64,000 nucleotides of DNA from an uncultured Pelagibacteraceae bacterium (GCA_902517615.1 CABYCY010000005.1:22031-86030); one strand, 5' to 3'. Positions 36,258 through 44,826 are shown, numbered from the stretch's first letter. The notes: generated from the letters alone by a model not told the origin. Translations and numbers: made by a program.

Positions 36258-37520
36258 ATGATAAAAAGAAATAGACTTATACTTATAGAACCTGAAATGA
36301 CCGAACCTAAAGGTCATTTTCTAAATAATTTAATTGATATTTCTAAATTTTTTCAAAATAAATTTAACATCTACTGGATATTAAATAATAAGTTTGAAAG
36401 TAGAGGCACACATATACCAAAACAAAAAAAAATAATTTATTCATTTTCTAGCAACAACTTTAAAAGAAAAAAAAATAAATTTTTGTATGTATTTGAGGAA
36501 TTATATTTATTTTTTAAAAATATTTTTTACACTATTTTTTTTTTATTTTTTTTTATAATAGATAAAAAATTTTTACTTTATCTTAATGCTTTAAGATCAA
36601 ATTATTTTATATTACCTAAGTATTTTAATTCTTTTTACTTTACTTATAATTCGTTAAATCTTAATAAAAATGATCACATTTTTTTCCCTACAGGTAGAAG
36701 AAAAGATTTAGCATTAATCAATTTTTTGTCTAAAATAGATTTGAATCATCCAAAATTTCACTTAAGAATTTTCCTTCCTCAAAAAAAAAAATTTAAAGGT
36801 TTCTTTTACTATTTGAAAGAAATTGATCTAAAACTTAAAAATAAAAGAATTTTTATTTACGTATGGAAAAATAATTTTAAATTATTTCTGAAAAACTCTA
36901 TTAGTAAAAAGGGTATTTATGAAACTAATCTAATTTTTTCATATAATCCAAAATCATATTTTTCTAGAAAATTTAAAAAAAAAAATCATATAATTGGGTA
37001 TTTAGGACATGCGCGTAGAGAAAAAGGTTTTCATCGTCTTCCAAAAATCATTAAAACTCTTGAAAAAAATAGAATTCCTTTTAAATATATAATTCAGTTT
37101 TCTAAAATTTCTGATGATTTAATTTTTATTAGAGATACATTATATAAACTTTCTTATAAAAATAAAAATATTCAAATTATAGATAAATATGTTAGTCATA
37201 ATGACTTTATAAAATATCTGAAAAAAATTGATATTATGCCAATTCTTCATAATGTCAGTGAGTTAAATAACATCACATCCGGAACAGCTTACTCTTGTGT
37301 TCCTTATCAGATTCCTTTAATCTTACCTTATGGAGTTCACTTTATTAGCAATATTAATAAATTTAAATCTTATGAAAAAGCTAAAAATGTAAATGACATT
37401 GTTGAAAAAATAAATGTTATTTCAAAAAACTATAAATTTTATTTAAACAACGCTAAATTAAACTCTCAAAATTTAAAAAAAATTATAAATATTGATCCGG
37501 TAATTAAAAATATAAGTTAA
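36258..37520 (+). CDS. Putative glycosyltransferase (GT-B type)
   Basis: This 420-residue protein is very Lys/Phe/Ile-rich. The C-terminal half begins HIIGYLGHARREKGFHRLPK near residue 249, a typical start of a GT4 donor-binding half, followed by IDIMPILHNVSELNNITSGT and YSCVPYQIPLILP. A hydrophobic stretch at about residues 78-100 may attach it to the membrane. The acceptor is unknown. Its stop shares TTAA with the convergent recombinase gene. Confidence 0.68.
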   Translation: MIKRNRLILIEPEMTEPKGHFLNNLIDISKFFQNKFNIYWILNNKFESRGTHIPKQKKIIYSFSSNNFKRKKNKFLYVFEELYLFFKNIFYTIFFLFFFIIDKKFLLYLNALRSNYFILPKYFNSFYFTYNSLNLNKNDHIFFPTGRRKDLALINFLSKIDLNHPKFHLRIFLPQKKKFKGFFYYLKEIDLKLKNKRIFIYVWKNNFKLFLKNSISKKGIYETNLIFSYNPKSYFSRKFKKKNHIIGYLGHARREKGFHRLPKIIKTLEKNRIPFKYIIQFSKISDDLIFIRDTLYKLSYKNKNIQIIDKYVSHNDFIKYLKKIDIMPILHNVSELNNITSGTAYSCVPYQIPLILPYGVHFISNINKFKSYEKAKNVNDIVEKINVISKNYKFYLNNAKLNSQNLKKIINIDPVIKNIS

Positions 37521-38470
37521 ATTTTAATTTTATTTAAAGCGTTATTTTTAAATATATTCGCTTCTCTAATATACCTTCTGACCATTTGCGTTGTTTTATG
37601 CCCTGTCATAGCCATTATACTTCTTTCATCTGCTCCTGAATCTGCTGCTGCTGTTGCAAATCCAGATCTTAAGCTATGACCTGAAAAATTTTTATTTTCA
37701 ATACCTGCTAAATTTAGGTATTCCTTTATTAACAAAGCTACTGACTGATCTGTTAATCTTTTTTCAGTGAGTAATGAACCTTTGGAAAATCTTCTAAATA
37801 TACAACCTGATTTAATATTTGATATCTCTAACCATTTTTTTAAATTTATAACCGGACAATAAGTTTCACTGTCAAAGTAGGGCAGACCTTTAACCATACC
37901 TTCACCAAATTGATCTGTTTTTGACTTTTTTATTGTTATTTTAAGACCCTCAGGTACAAATTCTAAATCCTCATGATCAATTGATACAATTTCTGTTCTC
38001 CTAAATCCTCCTGCAAAACCTATTAATATTATTGATTTATCTCTAAGTTTTTTAACTTCTTCTGTTTTTTGTTCATTTATAACATTAATTATTAATTTTA
38101 AATGATTGATTAATATAGGTTTTTTTCCTTTTTGAAAACTTCCTTTTACCCTTTTTATACCTAAAAGATTTTCTACTATAATTGGATGTTTGGTATCTAA
38201 ATAATAACCTTTTAGCTTATGAACCATACTTATAGATACTAATCTTCTTCTTAATGTGCTTATTCTTGAGTTTTTTGATAGATTAGTAAGATATAATGAA
38301 ACTATTTTTGGGTCTGCTGGCAATGAATTTAATCCATGTTTAGCACAAAAAAGACCAAAATCCTTAAAGTCTGATTTGTAAGCTCTTAAAGTATTATTTG
38401 CTTTAGAGTTTTTAAGGTTATTTAATGTTGCTTCATGAAGCGATTTTAGATCTGTAGTAAGCTCATTCAT
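37517..38470 (-). CDS. Tyrosine recombinase / integrase
   Basis: This 317-residue protein has a complete catalytic set. R157 lies in GFAGGFRRTEIVS, K184 in ITIKKSKTD, H265 and R268 in SGHSLRSGFATAAAD, H291 in MTGHKTTQMVRRY, and the Tyr nucleophile is Y300. An N-terminal SAM-like core-binding domain occupies about residues 10-105. The HSLRSGFATAAA-type box resembles mobile-element integrases more than classical XerC/XerD, but a lone Xer-like role cannot be excluded. A 14-7-14 imperfect inverted repeat lies four bases before the start. The gene lies at the point where gene direction in the window switches. Confidence 0.92.
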   Translation of the reverse strand: MNELTTDLKSLHEATLNNLKNSKANNTLRAYKSDFKDFGLFCAKHGLNSLPADPKIVSLYLTNLSKNSRISTLRRRLVSISMVHKLKGYYLDTKHPIIVENLLGIKRVKGSFQKGKKPILINHLKLIINVINEQKTEEVKKLRDKSIILIGFAGGFRRTEIVSIDHEDLEFVPEGLKITIKKSKTDQFGEGMVKGLPYFDSETYCPVINLKKWLEISNIKSGCIFRRFSKGSLLTEKRLTDQSVALLIKEYLNLAGIENKNFSGHSLRSGFATAAADSGADERSIMAMTGHKTTQMVRRYIREANIFKNNALNKIKI

Positions 38471-38473
38471 ATA

Positions 38474-38508
38474 ATTACTATCGATAACAATTAATTATCA
38501 TTAGTAAT
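38474..38508. repeat. 14-7-14 imperfect inverted repeat before the recombinase gene (dif- or att-core-like)
   Basis: Left arm ATTACTATCGATAA, spacer CAATTAA, right arm TTATCATTAGTAAT. The right arm, reversed and complemented, is ATTACTAATGATAA, matching the left at 12 of 14 positions. Two inverted 11-14 bp arms around a 6-8 bp spacer is the architecture of tyrosine recombinase core sites, and the inner ATAA/TTAT ends are also those of dif. It could instead be an operator for the recombinase gene. Confidence 0.5.
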
Positions 38509-38605
38509 ATATCAAGAGTTTTCTAATGTCAAATAAAATAATTAATCTTTTATAAGGACAATTAATGATATTGCGAACACAATAAGTATGAAATAATATT
38601 AAAAC

Positions 38606-38776
38606 ATGGGCATAGACGGAGTAATTGAACCAATATATTTCCTAATATCTTCTATTGGTTTTGTAATTTTGAGTTATATTCAGTATAAAAAAGCAGGAAA
38701 AACCTTAGAAACGATTTATCTATCTATTTTAGCAATTTTTTTTATAGTTTGCTTTATTATTTTAAATTTTTATTGA
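38606..38776 (+). CDS. Small membrane protein (56 residues)
   Basis: A 56-residue frame encodes two hydrophobic segments (about residues 9-26 and 37-54) joined by a short basic loop, QYKKAGKT. Its TGA overlaps the ATG of ogt (TGATG), so translation may be coupled. I do not recognise the family. The overlap and the two well-formed helices make it more likely real than a chance frame. Confidence 0.5.
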   Translation: MGIDGVIEPIYFLISSIGFVILSYIQYKKAGKTLETIYLSILAIFFIVCFIILNFY

Positions 38777-39045
38777 TGAAAGGCACAAAATTTCAATTAA
38801 AAGTCTGGAAATACCTTAAAAAAATCCCAAAAGGACAAGTAAAAACTTATAAAGAGGTAGCTATTGGCATAAAAAGCCCAAAATCAGCCCGTGCAGTTGC
38901 TAATGCATGTGGAAAAAACCCATATGCCCCAAAAATTCCATGTCATAGGGTAATTCGGTCTGATGGAGGCCTTGGTGGATACTCAGGTAGAGGTGGAATT
39001 AAGACAAAGCTGCGTTTATTAAAATCTGAAAAAGTTGATATTTAG
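38776..39045 (+). CDS. ogt: Methylated-DNA-protein cysteine methyltransferase (short form)
   Basis: This 89-residue domain starts KGTKFQLKVWKYLKKIPKGQ, continues with the DNA-binding helix SARAVANACGKNP, and has the active site PCHRV with alkyl acceptor C56. GGLGGYSGRGGIKTKLRLL closes the domain. It removes alkyl groups from O6-alkylguanine by suicide transfer. It lacks the N-terminal domain of typical Ogt/AGT (about 160 residues), so it may be a minimal form or an alkyltransferase-like protein with the Cys retained. An ATG 27 bases upstream is in frame but lies inside the preceding small gene. Confidence 0.9.
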   Translation: MKGTKFQLKVWKYLKKIPKGQVKTYKEVAIGIKSPKSARAVANACGKNPYAPKIPCHRVIRSDGGLGGYSGRGGIKTKLRLLKSEKVDI

Positions 39046-39581
39046 TGGCTTTTTAGACCTATTTTATGGTCAAAAATACCAGTAAAATCAATAATTTTTT
39101 GATATTTTAATACTATTCTAGCATAAATAGTGTATTGCACCCCTCAGTTGTACCATATATCGAGATATATCAAAATAAAGTACCTCTATGGCCGTTTAAA
39201 ACATATATTCGATAACTGCATTGCTCTACTTTTCAATGATAATAAGGCTTATTTTAGTTTAAAATTTTAACCTATTTATTATGGATTTTTGTTCCCCTAC
39301 CCACTTATTTAAATAACAATTTTTAATTTTGTGTTTAATTAGCTAAAAAAACCATTGGTATTAAACACTTTTAACTATTTTGTTTTGTTTTCTCTATCAA
39401 GTCTGCCACTTTTGCCTTTATCAATTTAAATTAATATTTATTAATTGTTATTTTCTTATATAAATTGAACACTTTACGTTATTTTATCTATATATAAAAA
39501 AACAAATAAATCAATAATTACAATAATTTAAATAAATATATTAATGTAATATATTATATATTAGTAAATATTTATTTACTA
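39046..39581. other. 536-bp gene-free region, the longest in the window
   Basis: I see no frame I can support on either strand. It holds short AT-rich hairpins, such as GACC-TATTTTAT-GGTC just after ogt and ATATATC-GA-GATATAT near 39160, and a very AT-rich right third. In a genome where gaps are usually under 100 bp this is exceptional. It lies beside the recombinase/palindrome region and at the strand switch. Confidence 0.6.
39562..39581 (-). terminator. Hairpin right after the EamA transporter gene
   Basis: A perfect 9-bp inverted repeat (tagtaaata, tatttacta) with a two-base centre begins directly after the stop codon of the minus-strand EamA gene. It is followed on that strand by AT-rich sequence without a clear U-tract. 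It may end the rplM-to-EamA transcription or protect the transcript 3' end. The stem is AT-rich and weak. Confidence 0.35.
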
Positions 39582-40433
39582 TTATTTAAAACGACTAAGC
39601 AAATATTCCCTTCTGGAAATATATAAACCACTGAGAACAATTATAAAGAGACCTAAATAAGTCCAATTATTAGGTAATTCATGGAAGAAATAGTAACTAA
39701 TTAGTATGTTAGTAATTATCTCTGTATAGCCCAAAGGAGCTAATTTAGACGCATCAGCGTATTTAAGAGATAATATTAGGAAAAGATGCGCTACAGAGGC
39801 TATAAGGCCGATTAAAGCCATTAAAATCCACTGATTTACCGTAGGATTAACCCAAACTGAGGGCATAAATAGGCTAATTATTATAGTTCCTATCAATCCA
39901 GATAGTAAAAGGGTTAATAGAGGATTATCAGAGGTGCTTAGTTTCCTAGTGATAATAAGATAAAATCCATAACAAATTCCATTACCTAAAGCAGCCATAG
40001 TAGCTAAATTAAGCTCAATAAAGCCAGGTCTAATTACAATTAAAGTTCCAATAAATCCTAATGATACTGCTGTCCACCTTTTCACGCCTACTTTCTCATT
40101 TAAAAAAAACGGAGATAAGGCTGTAACACAAATTGGAGCTACAAAAGCTAAGGTTAAGGCTTTAGGAAGTGAAATTTCCGATATTGCATAAAAGAATAAA
40201 TAAGTAGAAAAAACAAAAATTAATCCTCTAATTAATTGGAGGGCTGGTTTTTTTGTCCAAACTAATGAATGCCTATAAAAGATAAGCATTAAAGATAAAG
40301 TAAAAACTACAGTAAAAAAATATCTAGCCCAAGTAATCTGAAGAACATCCATAGAAGAACTTAAGTATTTAGCAAAAGCATCCATCACAGGTACAATCAT
40401 CCATGCAGAAGCATTCAAAATTATAGCCTTCAT
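39582..40433 (-). CDS. EamA family (DMT superfamily) transporter
   Basis: This 283-residue protein has about ten membrane helices in two EamA repeats. AFAKYLSSSMDVLQITWARY starts the first; YADASKLAPLGYTEIITNILISYYFFHE lies in the second. The frame is open further upstream, but that part overlaps the AEC gene and has no membrane signal, so I start at MKAIILNASAWMIVPVMDAF, 20 bp after the neighbour's stop. The substrate is unknown. It is the last gene of the minus-strand run from rplM. Confidence 0.87.
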   Translation of the reverse strand: MKAIILNASAWMIVPVMDAFAKYLSSSMDVLQITWARYFFTVVFTLSLMLIFYRHSLVWTKKPALQLIRGLIFVFSTYLFFYAISEISLPKALTLAFVAPICVTALSPFFLNEKVGVKRWTAVSLGFIGTLIVIRPGFIELNLATMAALGNGICYGFYLIITRKLSTSDNPLLTLLLSGLIGTIIISLFMPSVWVNPTVNQWILMALIGLIASVAHLFLILSLKYADASKLAPLGYTEIITNILISYYFFHELPNNWTYLGLFIIVLSGLYISRREYLLSRFK

Positions 40434-40453
40434 AGTGTAAAGGATATCTCTAA

Positions 40454-41350
40454 TTAGAAAAATTTTAAAGCAAAGAATAAGGTGATTGGGATAGTTACTA
40501 TAGACATTAATGTAGATACAACAATTGTACTTGAAATATTGTCTACTATTTCTTTTGGAGAATACATCGATGCAATTAAATAGCACAAAATAGCACTAGG
40601 CATGGAAGATTGTATTAAAACTACTCCAGCGGCAACACCTGAAAGATTAAAAAATTTTATAACTATAAATCCAATTATAGGTCCTAATATAACTCTACCA
40701 ATTGAGGTAATTATAGCATCTTTAAATGAAAATACTTTCATTTGTGTCAACGCTATACCTAAAGACATTAAAATCATCACTATCATTCCATAAGCAAGAA
40801 GCATGACTGTATTCATGACAAATTGTGGAACAGGATGTTCGAAATAAAGGAAAAGGACAGTAATTATTATAGCATAGAATGCAGGACTTTTTAATATTGT
40901 TTGAAAATCAAAAGATCTTTTTGCAAGAAAAATATTCAGAGTGAAATGAAGCATAACAACTAAAGATGAGATGGCTGCCGCTATACCCATTCCAAATTCA
41001 CCATAAGCGAATAAACAAATAGGAATACCCATATTTCCGGTATTTGGTAAAAAGAAGGTAGGCAATTCTCTTATGTAATCTTTCTTCATAACACTTAGAA
41101 AAATTAACCCTACAATTGCAAATGATGTAAGAAGAATAATTGCGTAAATAAAAAATTGACTAAATACATCGAAAGATACGCCACCAGCAGTAAGAGCAAA
41201 AATAATTAAAGCAGGTGTTCCGAAATTACCTGAATATGTTGTAATAAATGAAGTATCAATACCAGGATTTTTTTTACCTAAAAAAAAACCTATACCAACA
41301 ATAAAGAATACAGGAAATAAAACTTCAAAAAGTTTTAAATAAATATCCAT
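40454..41350 (-). CDS. AEC (auxin efflux carrier) family transporter
   Basis: This 298-residue protein has about ten membrane helices. FPVFFIVGIGFFLGKKN opens it; LPNTGNMGIPICLFAYGEFG and IQSSMPSAILCYLIASMY are typical of the membrane transport/AEC family, with a central break between two five-helix halves. Members export organic anions or amino acid derivatives; the substrate is unknown. Its start overlaps the hom stop by one base, so it is translated with the hom group. Confidence 0.9.
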   Translation of the reverse strand: MDIYLKLFEVLFPVFFIVGIGFFLGKKNPGIDTSFITTYSGNFGTPALIIFALTAGGVSFDVFSQFFIYAIILLTSFAIVGLIFLSVMKKDYIRELPTFFLPNTGNMGIPICLFAYGEFGMGIAAAISSLVVMLHFTLNIFLAKRSFDFQTILKSPAFYAIIITVLFLYFEHPVPQFVMNTVMLLAYGMIVMILMSLGIALTQMKVFSFKDAIITSIGRVILGPIIGFIVIKFFNLSGVAAGVVLIQSSMPSAILCYLIASMYSPKEIVDNISSTIVVSTLMSIVTIPITLFFALKFF

Positions 41351-42642
41351 TATCCAAGCAATCTAATTAATGTCGGTGTTTTTAATATATTTTGATTTTT
41401 ATTAAAAATTGACAAACAATTATGACAATTAATTTCAGATGTTTTGTGTGTAATAATAACAATTGTCGCTTTATTATTTCTCTTGTCAGGAGTTTGAATC
41501 AATCTTTTAACTGAAATTTTATATTTAGCTAAACGGTTGGTAATTTGGGATAGCACACCAGGCCTATCCTTAACTTCGAACCTTATATACAATGAATTTA
41601 CATAATTATTTACATTATATGGTTTTAAAGATTTAAGCTTTGAAACAGTCACACCGAATGGTTTTTTGATGTTCCCTCTCAAAATTGATAGCAAATCGGA
41701 AAGCAATGATGAAGAAGTAGGACCTGGTCCAGCACCCTCACCTTGTAATACGCTCTCTCCAACAGGTTTTCCTTGAAGGATTACTGCATTCATTACACCG
41801 TTAACATTACCAATATATGATTTTTTGCTTACTAAACATGGATGAACAGTTTCAAATAGTTGATCATTTTTTAATTCCGAAATACCTAATAGTTTAATTC
41901 TTAGGTCTAATTGGTTGGCAATTTCAATATCTTTTAATTCTATTCTTTCTATTCCTTCCATTAAGCATTTATGTTTTGAAATTTTACTATTAAATGCTAA
42001 CGAAGATAAAATCCTAACCTTGGCAAATGCATCAAATCCATTTAAATCTAATTTAGAGTTACCGGGTTCTGCATATCCAAGAGTTTGAGCTTTCTTTAAA
42101 ACATTTGCAAAATTTTCGTTTGAATTTTCCATTTCAGATAAAATGTAATTAGATGTTCCATTTAATATTCCATAAACTTTTGAAATCTTATTTGTTGCTA
42201 AACCCTCTTTAATAGATCTTAATATCGGAATACCACCAGCAACAGAGGCTTCAAATTCTAGATTAACTTTATTTTTTTCTGCAAGTTTTGCTAATTCAAT
42301 ACCATGTTTCGAAATTAAAGCTTTGTTAGGTGTAATTACATGAATTTTGTTTTTTAATGCAGTTTCAACAACCTTTTTTGAAATACCATCTGACAGACCT
42401 ATAGCCTCAAACAATATATTAATTTTTTTCTTTTTAAATATTTCTAAAGGATTTTTATAAAAAATTTTTTTGTTAACTTTAAATCTTCTTTTCTTATTAA
42501 TATTTTTAGCAGATACAGCGACAACACTTATCTTCTTGCCTGTTTTTATTTCTATATCTTTTTTTTTGGTATTTAATTCATTAAGCAAATAATTACCAAC
42601 TTGACCTAGACCTACTACAGCAATATTTATTAAATTACTCAT
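41350..42642 (-). CDS. hom: Homoserine dehydrogenase
   Basis: This 430-residue enzyme reduces aspartate semialdehyde to homoserine for threonine and methionine. The NAD(P)-binding GLGQVGNYLL lies at the N-terminus. EASVAGGIPILRSIKEGLAT and LNGTSNYILSEME form the catalytic region, and GYAEPGNSKLDLNGFDAFAK the substrate site. A C-terminal ACT domain (VKDRPGVLSQITNRLAKYKI) suggests feedback control. It overlaps the small lipoprotein gene by 4 bp. metY, which uses activated homoserine, lies 2.4 kb away on the other strand. Confidence 0.97.
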   Translation of the reverse strand: MSNLINIAVVGLGQVGNYLLNELNTKKKDIEIKTGKKISVVAVSAKNINKKRRFKVNKKIFYKNPLEIFKKKKINILFEAIGLSDGISKKVVETALKNKIHVITPNKALISKHGIELAKLAEKNKVNLEFEASVAGGIPILRSIKEGLATNKISKVYGILNGTSNYILSEMENSNENFANVLKKAQTLGYAEPGNSKLDLNGFDAFAKVRILSSLAFNSKISKHKCLMEGIERIELKDIEIANQLDLRIKLLGISELKNDQLFETVHPCLVSKKSYIGNVNGVMNAVILQGKPVGESVLQGEGAGPGPTSSSLLSDLLSILRGNIKKPFGVTVSKLKSLKPYNVNNYVNSLYIRFEVKDRPGVLSQITNRLAKYKISVKRLIQTPDKRNNKATIVIITHKTSEINCHNCLSIFNKNQNILKTPTLIRLLG

Positions 42643-42866
42643 TTGCTTATATCTGGATATTTACTTTTTTTTGTATAGTCATCTATATAAATTTCATACT
42701 CTTCTAATGTCATTGATGTTGGGTCGTCTGCTTTTTTTAGTACTTTTTTTAAATTTTTTTGATTACTTTTGGTTTCAATAGAATTTTCTGTCCAATATTG
42801 AGAATCTTCATTTAGTGAACAATTTGATAGCATTAACGTTAAAAAAAAAATTGATATTAATCTCAT
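42639..42866 (-). CDS. Small lipoprotein of unknown function
   Basis: This 75-residue protein has a lipoprotein signal (ISIFFLTLMLSNC, C16) and a charged mature part, including SMTLEEYEIYIDDYTKKSKY. I do not recognise the family. It overlaps argC upstream and hom downstream by 4 bp each, so it is clearly translated in this operon. The mature part is probably anchored to a membrane facing the periplasm. Confidence 0.8.
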   Translation of the reverse strand: MRLISIFFLTLMLSNCSLNEDSQYWTENSIETKSNQKNLKKVLKKADDPTSMTLEEYEIYIDDYTKKSKYPDISK

Positions 42867-43885
42867 TTTAGTCCAGTTTTTTCAGGAAAATTAAATTTAT
42901 TATTTAAATTTTGTACTGCCTGACCTGCCCCTCCTTTAATTAAATTATCAATAGCAGAAAGTATAATTATTTTATTTTTAAATTTAGATTTACACACTGA
43001 GATTAAACAATTATTAGTATTTATTACATCATTTGTGCTTATTAATGAATCAGACTTTAATATTTTAACAAAATTTTCTTTTTTATAAAAACTATTTAAA
43101 GAGCTTAATATCTTAGATTTAGAAACATTTTTTTCTAATTCAACATATATAGTGCTTAGAATACCTCTAAACATTGGTGATAAGTGTGGTGTAAAATTAA
43201 ATTCAAATTTTTGCTTTGTAAATTTTTTTAACATTTGATCTATCTCAGAATTATGACGATGAAAACCAACTCCATAGGCGCTCAAAGATTCATATAAATT
43301 TTTGTTCTTGTGTTTTTTGTGAACACCTCTGCCAGCACCTGAGTATCCAGATTTAGAATCAATTATGATATTACTAAATTTAATTAAGTTTTTTTTAAAA
43401 AGTGGAATAAGAGGTAATAATATAGATGTAGGATAACAACCTGGGCATGAAATAATATTATATTTTTTGATCTGTTTTCTATTTATTTCAGGAAGTAAAT
43501 ATATACTTTTCTTTATTAAATTATTTGCACGATGTTTTTGTTTGTACCATTTTAAATAATCGGATGCCTTTTCTAATCGAAAATCTGCTGCGAGATCAAT
43601 TAAAGTATGATTATAGTTTAAGTTCTTAGATATATCTTGTGCTTCTCCATTTGGAAGTGCTGTAAAAATTATCTCAACATCTTTTAGTAGTTTTTTATTA
43701 AATTTAACAATTTTAGGTAACTTATATTTAGATAAATATTTATCATAAGATGAAATATTTTTTCCTGCTGATGAATTACCACAAAGATATCGAATATTAA
43801 TATATTTGTGTTTAACTAATAATTTAATTAATTGAACACCAATATATCCAGTTGATCCAGCTACTAATACATTAAGCTTAGGCAT
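42863..43885 (-). CDS. argC: N-acetyl-gamma-glutamyl-phosphate reductase
   Basis: This 340-residue NADPH enzyme makes N-acetylglutamate semialdehyde in arginine synthesis. VAGSTGYIGVQLIKLL binds the nucleotide, SCPGCYPTSILLPL holds the catalytic cysteine (C150), and SGYSGAGRGVHKK and PHLSPMFRGILSTIYVEL match the major ArgC type. It follows rpsI on the same strand (33 bp), an order often seen in alphaproteobacteria (rplM-rpsI-argC). Confidence 0.96.
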   Translation of the reverse strand: MPKLNVLVAGSTGYIGVQLIKLLVKHKYINIRYLCGNSSAGKNISSYDKYLSKYKLPKIVKFNKKLLKDVEIIFTALPNGEAQDISKNLNYNHTLIDLAADFRLEKASDYLKWYKQKHRANNLIKKSIYLLPEINRKQIKKYNIISCPGCYPTSILLPLIPLFKKNLIKFSNIIIDSKSGYSGAGRGVHKKHKNKNLYESLSAYGVGFHRHNSEIDQMLKKFTKQKFEFNFTPHLSPMFRGILSTIYVELEKNVSKSKILSSLNSFYKKENFVKILKSDSLISTNDVINTNNCLISVCKSKFKNKIIILSAIDNLIKGGAGQAVQNLNNKFNFPEKTGLK

Positions 43886-43918
43886 TTTATATTATAACAG
43901 TTTAATATTAAAAAAAAA

Positions 43919-44356
43919 TTATCTTTTAGAGAATTGAAAGCTTCTTCTAGCTTTTCTTCTACCAGGTTTTTTTCTCTCCACTGCTCTTGAGTCTCTGGTT
44001 GTAAGTTTCTCTGTTTTTAAAGTAGTTTTTAGGTTTTCATCAAATAATAATAGCGCTTTAGATATACCATGGACCATTGCGCCAGCCTGGCCTGTTGGTC
44101 CTCCACCTTTTACACTACATCTCACATCATAATCAGTTGGTTGATTTATAATTTCAAATGGTCGTGTAATTTGCATTTTATGGATTTCGTCAGCAAAATA
44201 ATCATTAAATAATTTACCATTTACATAAATTTTACCTGATCCTTTTTTTAGCCATACCTTTGCTATTGAAGTTTTTCTTCTTCCAGTAGCATACTTGCTA
44301 TCTTTAAAATCTAATTTTAATTTTGGTATTTTTGTATTTGATTGATTAGTTTCCAT
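43919..44356 (-). CDS. rpsI: Small-subunit ribosomal protein S9
   Basis: This 145-residue protein has ATGRRKTSIAKVWLKKGSGK near residue 23, GGGPTGQAGAMVHGISKALL in the middle, and the conserved basic end GRRKARRSFQFSKR that reaches the decoding site. The first 20 residues (Asn/Lys-rich) extend beyond the E. coli protein, as in many alphaproteobacteria. It starts one base after rplM. Confidence 0.98.
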   Translation of the reverse strand: METNQSNTKIPKLKLDFKDSKYATGRRKTSIAKVWLKKGSGKIYVNGKLFNDYFADEIHKMQITRPFEIINQPTDYDVRCSVKGGGPTGQAGAMVHGISKALLLFDENLKTTLKTEKLTTRDSRAVERKKPGRRKARRSFQFSKR

Positions 44357-44357
44357 A

Positions 44358-44816
44358 CTAGTTTCTTGCTATATTTTTCCTATTTAATTTTTCTAATTCA
44401 ATCACCGTAGGATTTTGTGCTGAATGTGGGTGATTATTTCCAGAATAAATTTTTAATTTAGTTAGTTGTTTTCTTCCCAACACACCTCCTGGCAACATTC
44501 TTTTAACCGCTAACTTTAGAGTTTCACCTGGTTTTTTTTCATTTAATTTTTCGGGTGTGGTTACTTTTATTCCACCTGGATGTCCTGTGTGTCTATAATA
44601 AGTTTTATTTTGAAATTTTTTTCCTGTAAACTTCGCTTGCTCGATATTTTTAACAACAACAAAATCTCCATCATCCATGTGAGGTGTATAAGTAGTTTTA
44701 TTTTTTCCTCTAATTATATTAGAAACAACAGTTGCTAATCTACCAACAACAGCATTTTTAGCATCAATTTCGTACCATGATGATGATAGTTGATCTTTTT
44801 TTGTGAATTTTGTCAT
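44358..44816 (-). CDS. rplM: Large-subunit ribosomal protein L13
   Basis: This 152-residue protein begins WYEIDAKNAVVGRLATVVSN after a short leader. KTYYRHTGHPGGIKVTTPEK and AVKRMLPGGVLGRKQLTKLK are the family signature, and NNHPHSAQNPTVIEL closes it. It is the first gene of the rplM-rpsI-argC-lipoprotein-hom-AEC-EamA run. Its 5' side faces the metY riboswitch region on the other strand across 210 bp. Confidence 0.98.
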   Translation of the reverse strand: MTKFTKKDQLSSSWYEIDAKNAVVGRLATVVSNIIRGKNKTTYTPHMDDGDFVVVKNIEQAKFTGKKFQNKTYYRHTGHPGGIKVTTPEKLNEKKPGETLKLAVKRMLPGGVLGRKQLTKLKIYSGNNHPHSAQNPTVIELEKLNRKNIARN

Positions 44817-44826
44817 TGTGCGAGGA

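Noticed and set aside
39391..39440. Short coding remnant (KGKSGRLDRENKTK on the minus strand)
   Set aside because: Only about 16 codons between stops, with no recognisable family; cannot be separated from chance.
32888..39581. att duplication of the tRNA-Glu 3' end
   Set aside because: I looked for copies of the T-arm/acceptor sequence beyond the glycosyltransferase genes and around the recombinase and found none.
40434..40586. Longer form of the EamA transporter
   Set aside because: The extra 51 codons overlap the end of the AEC gene in another frame and do not resemble an EamA N-terminus.
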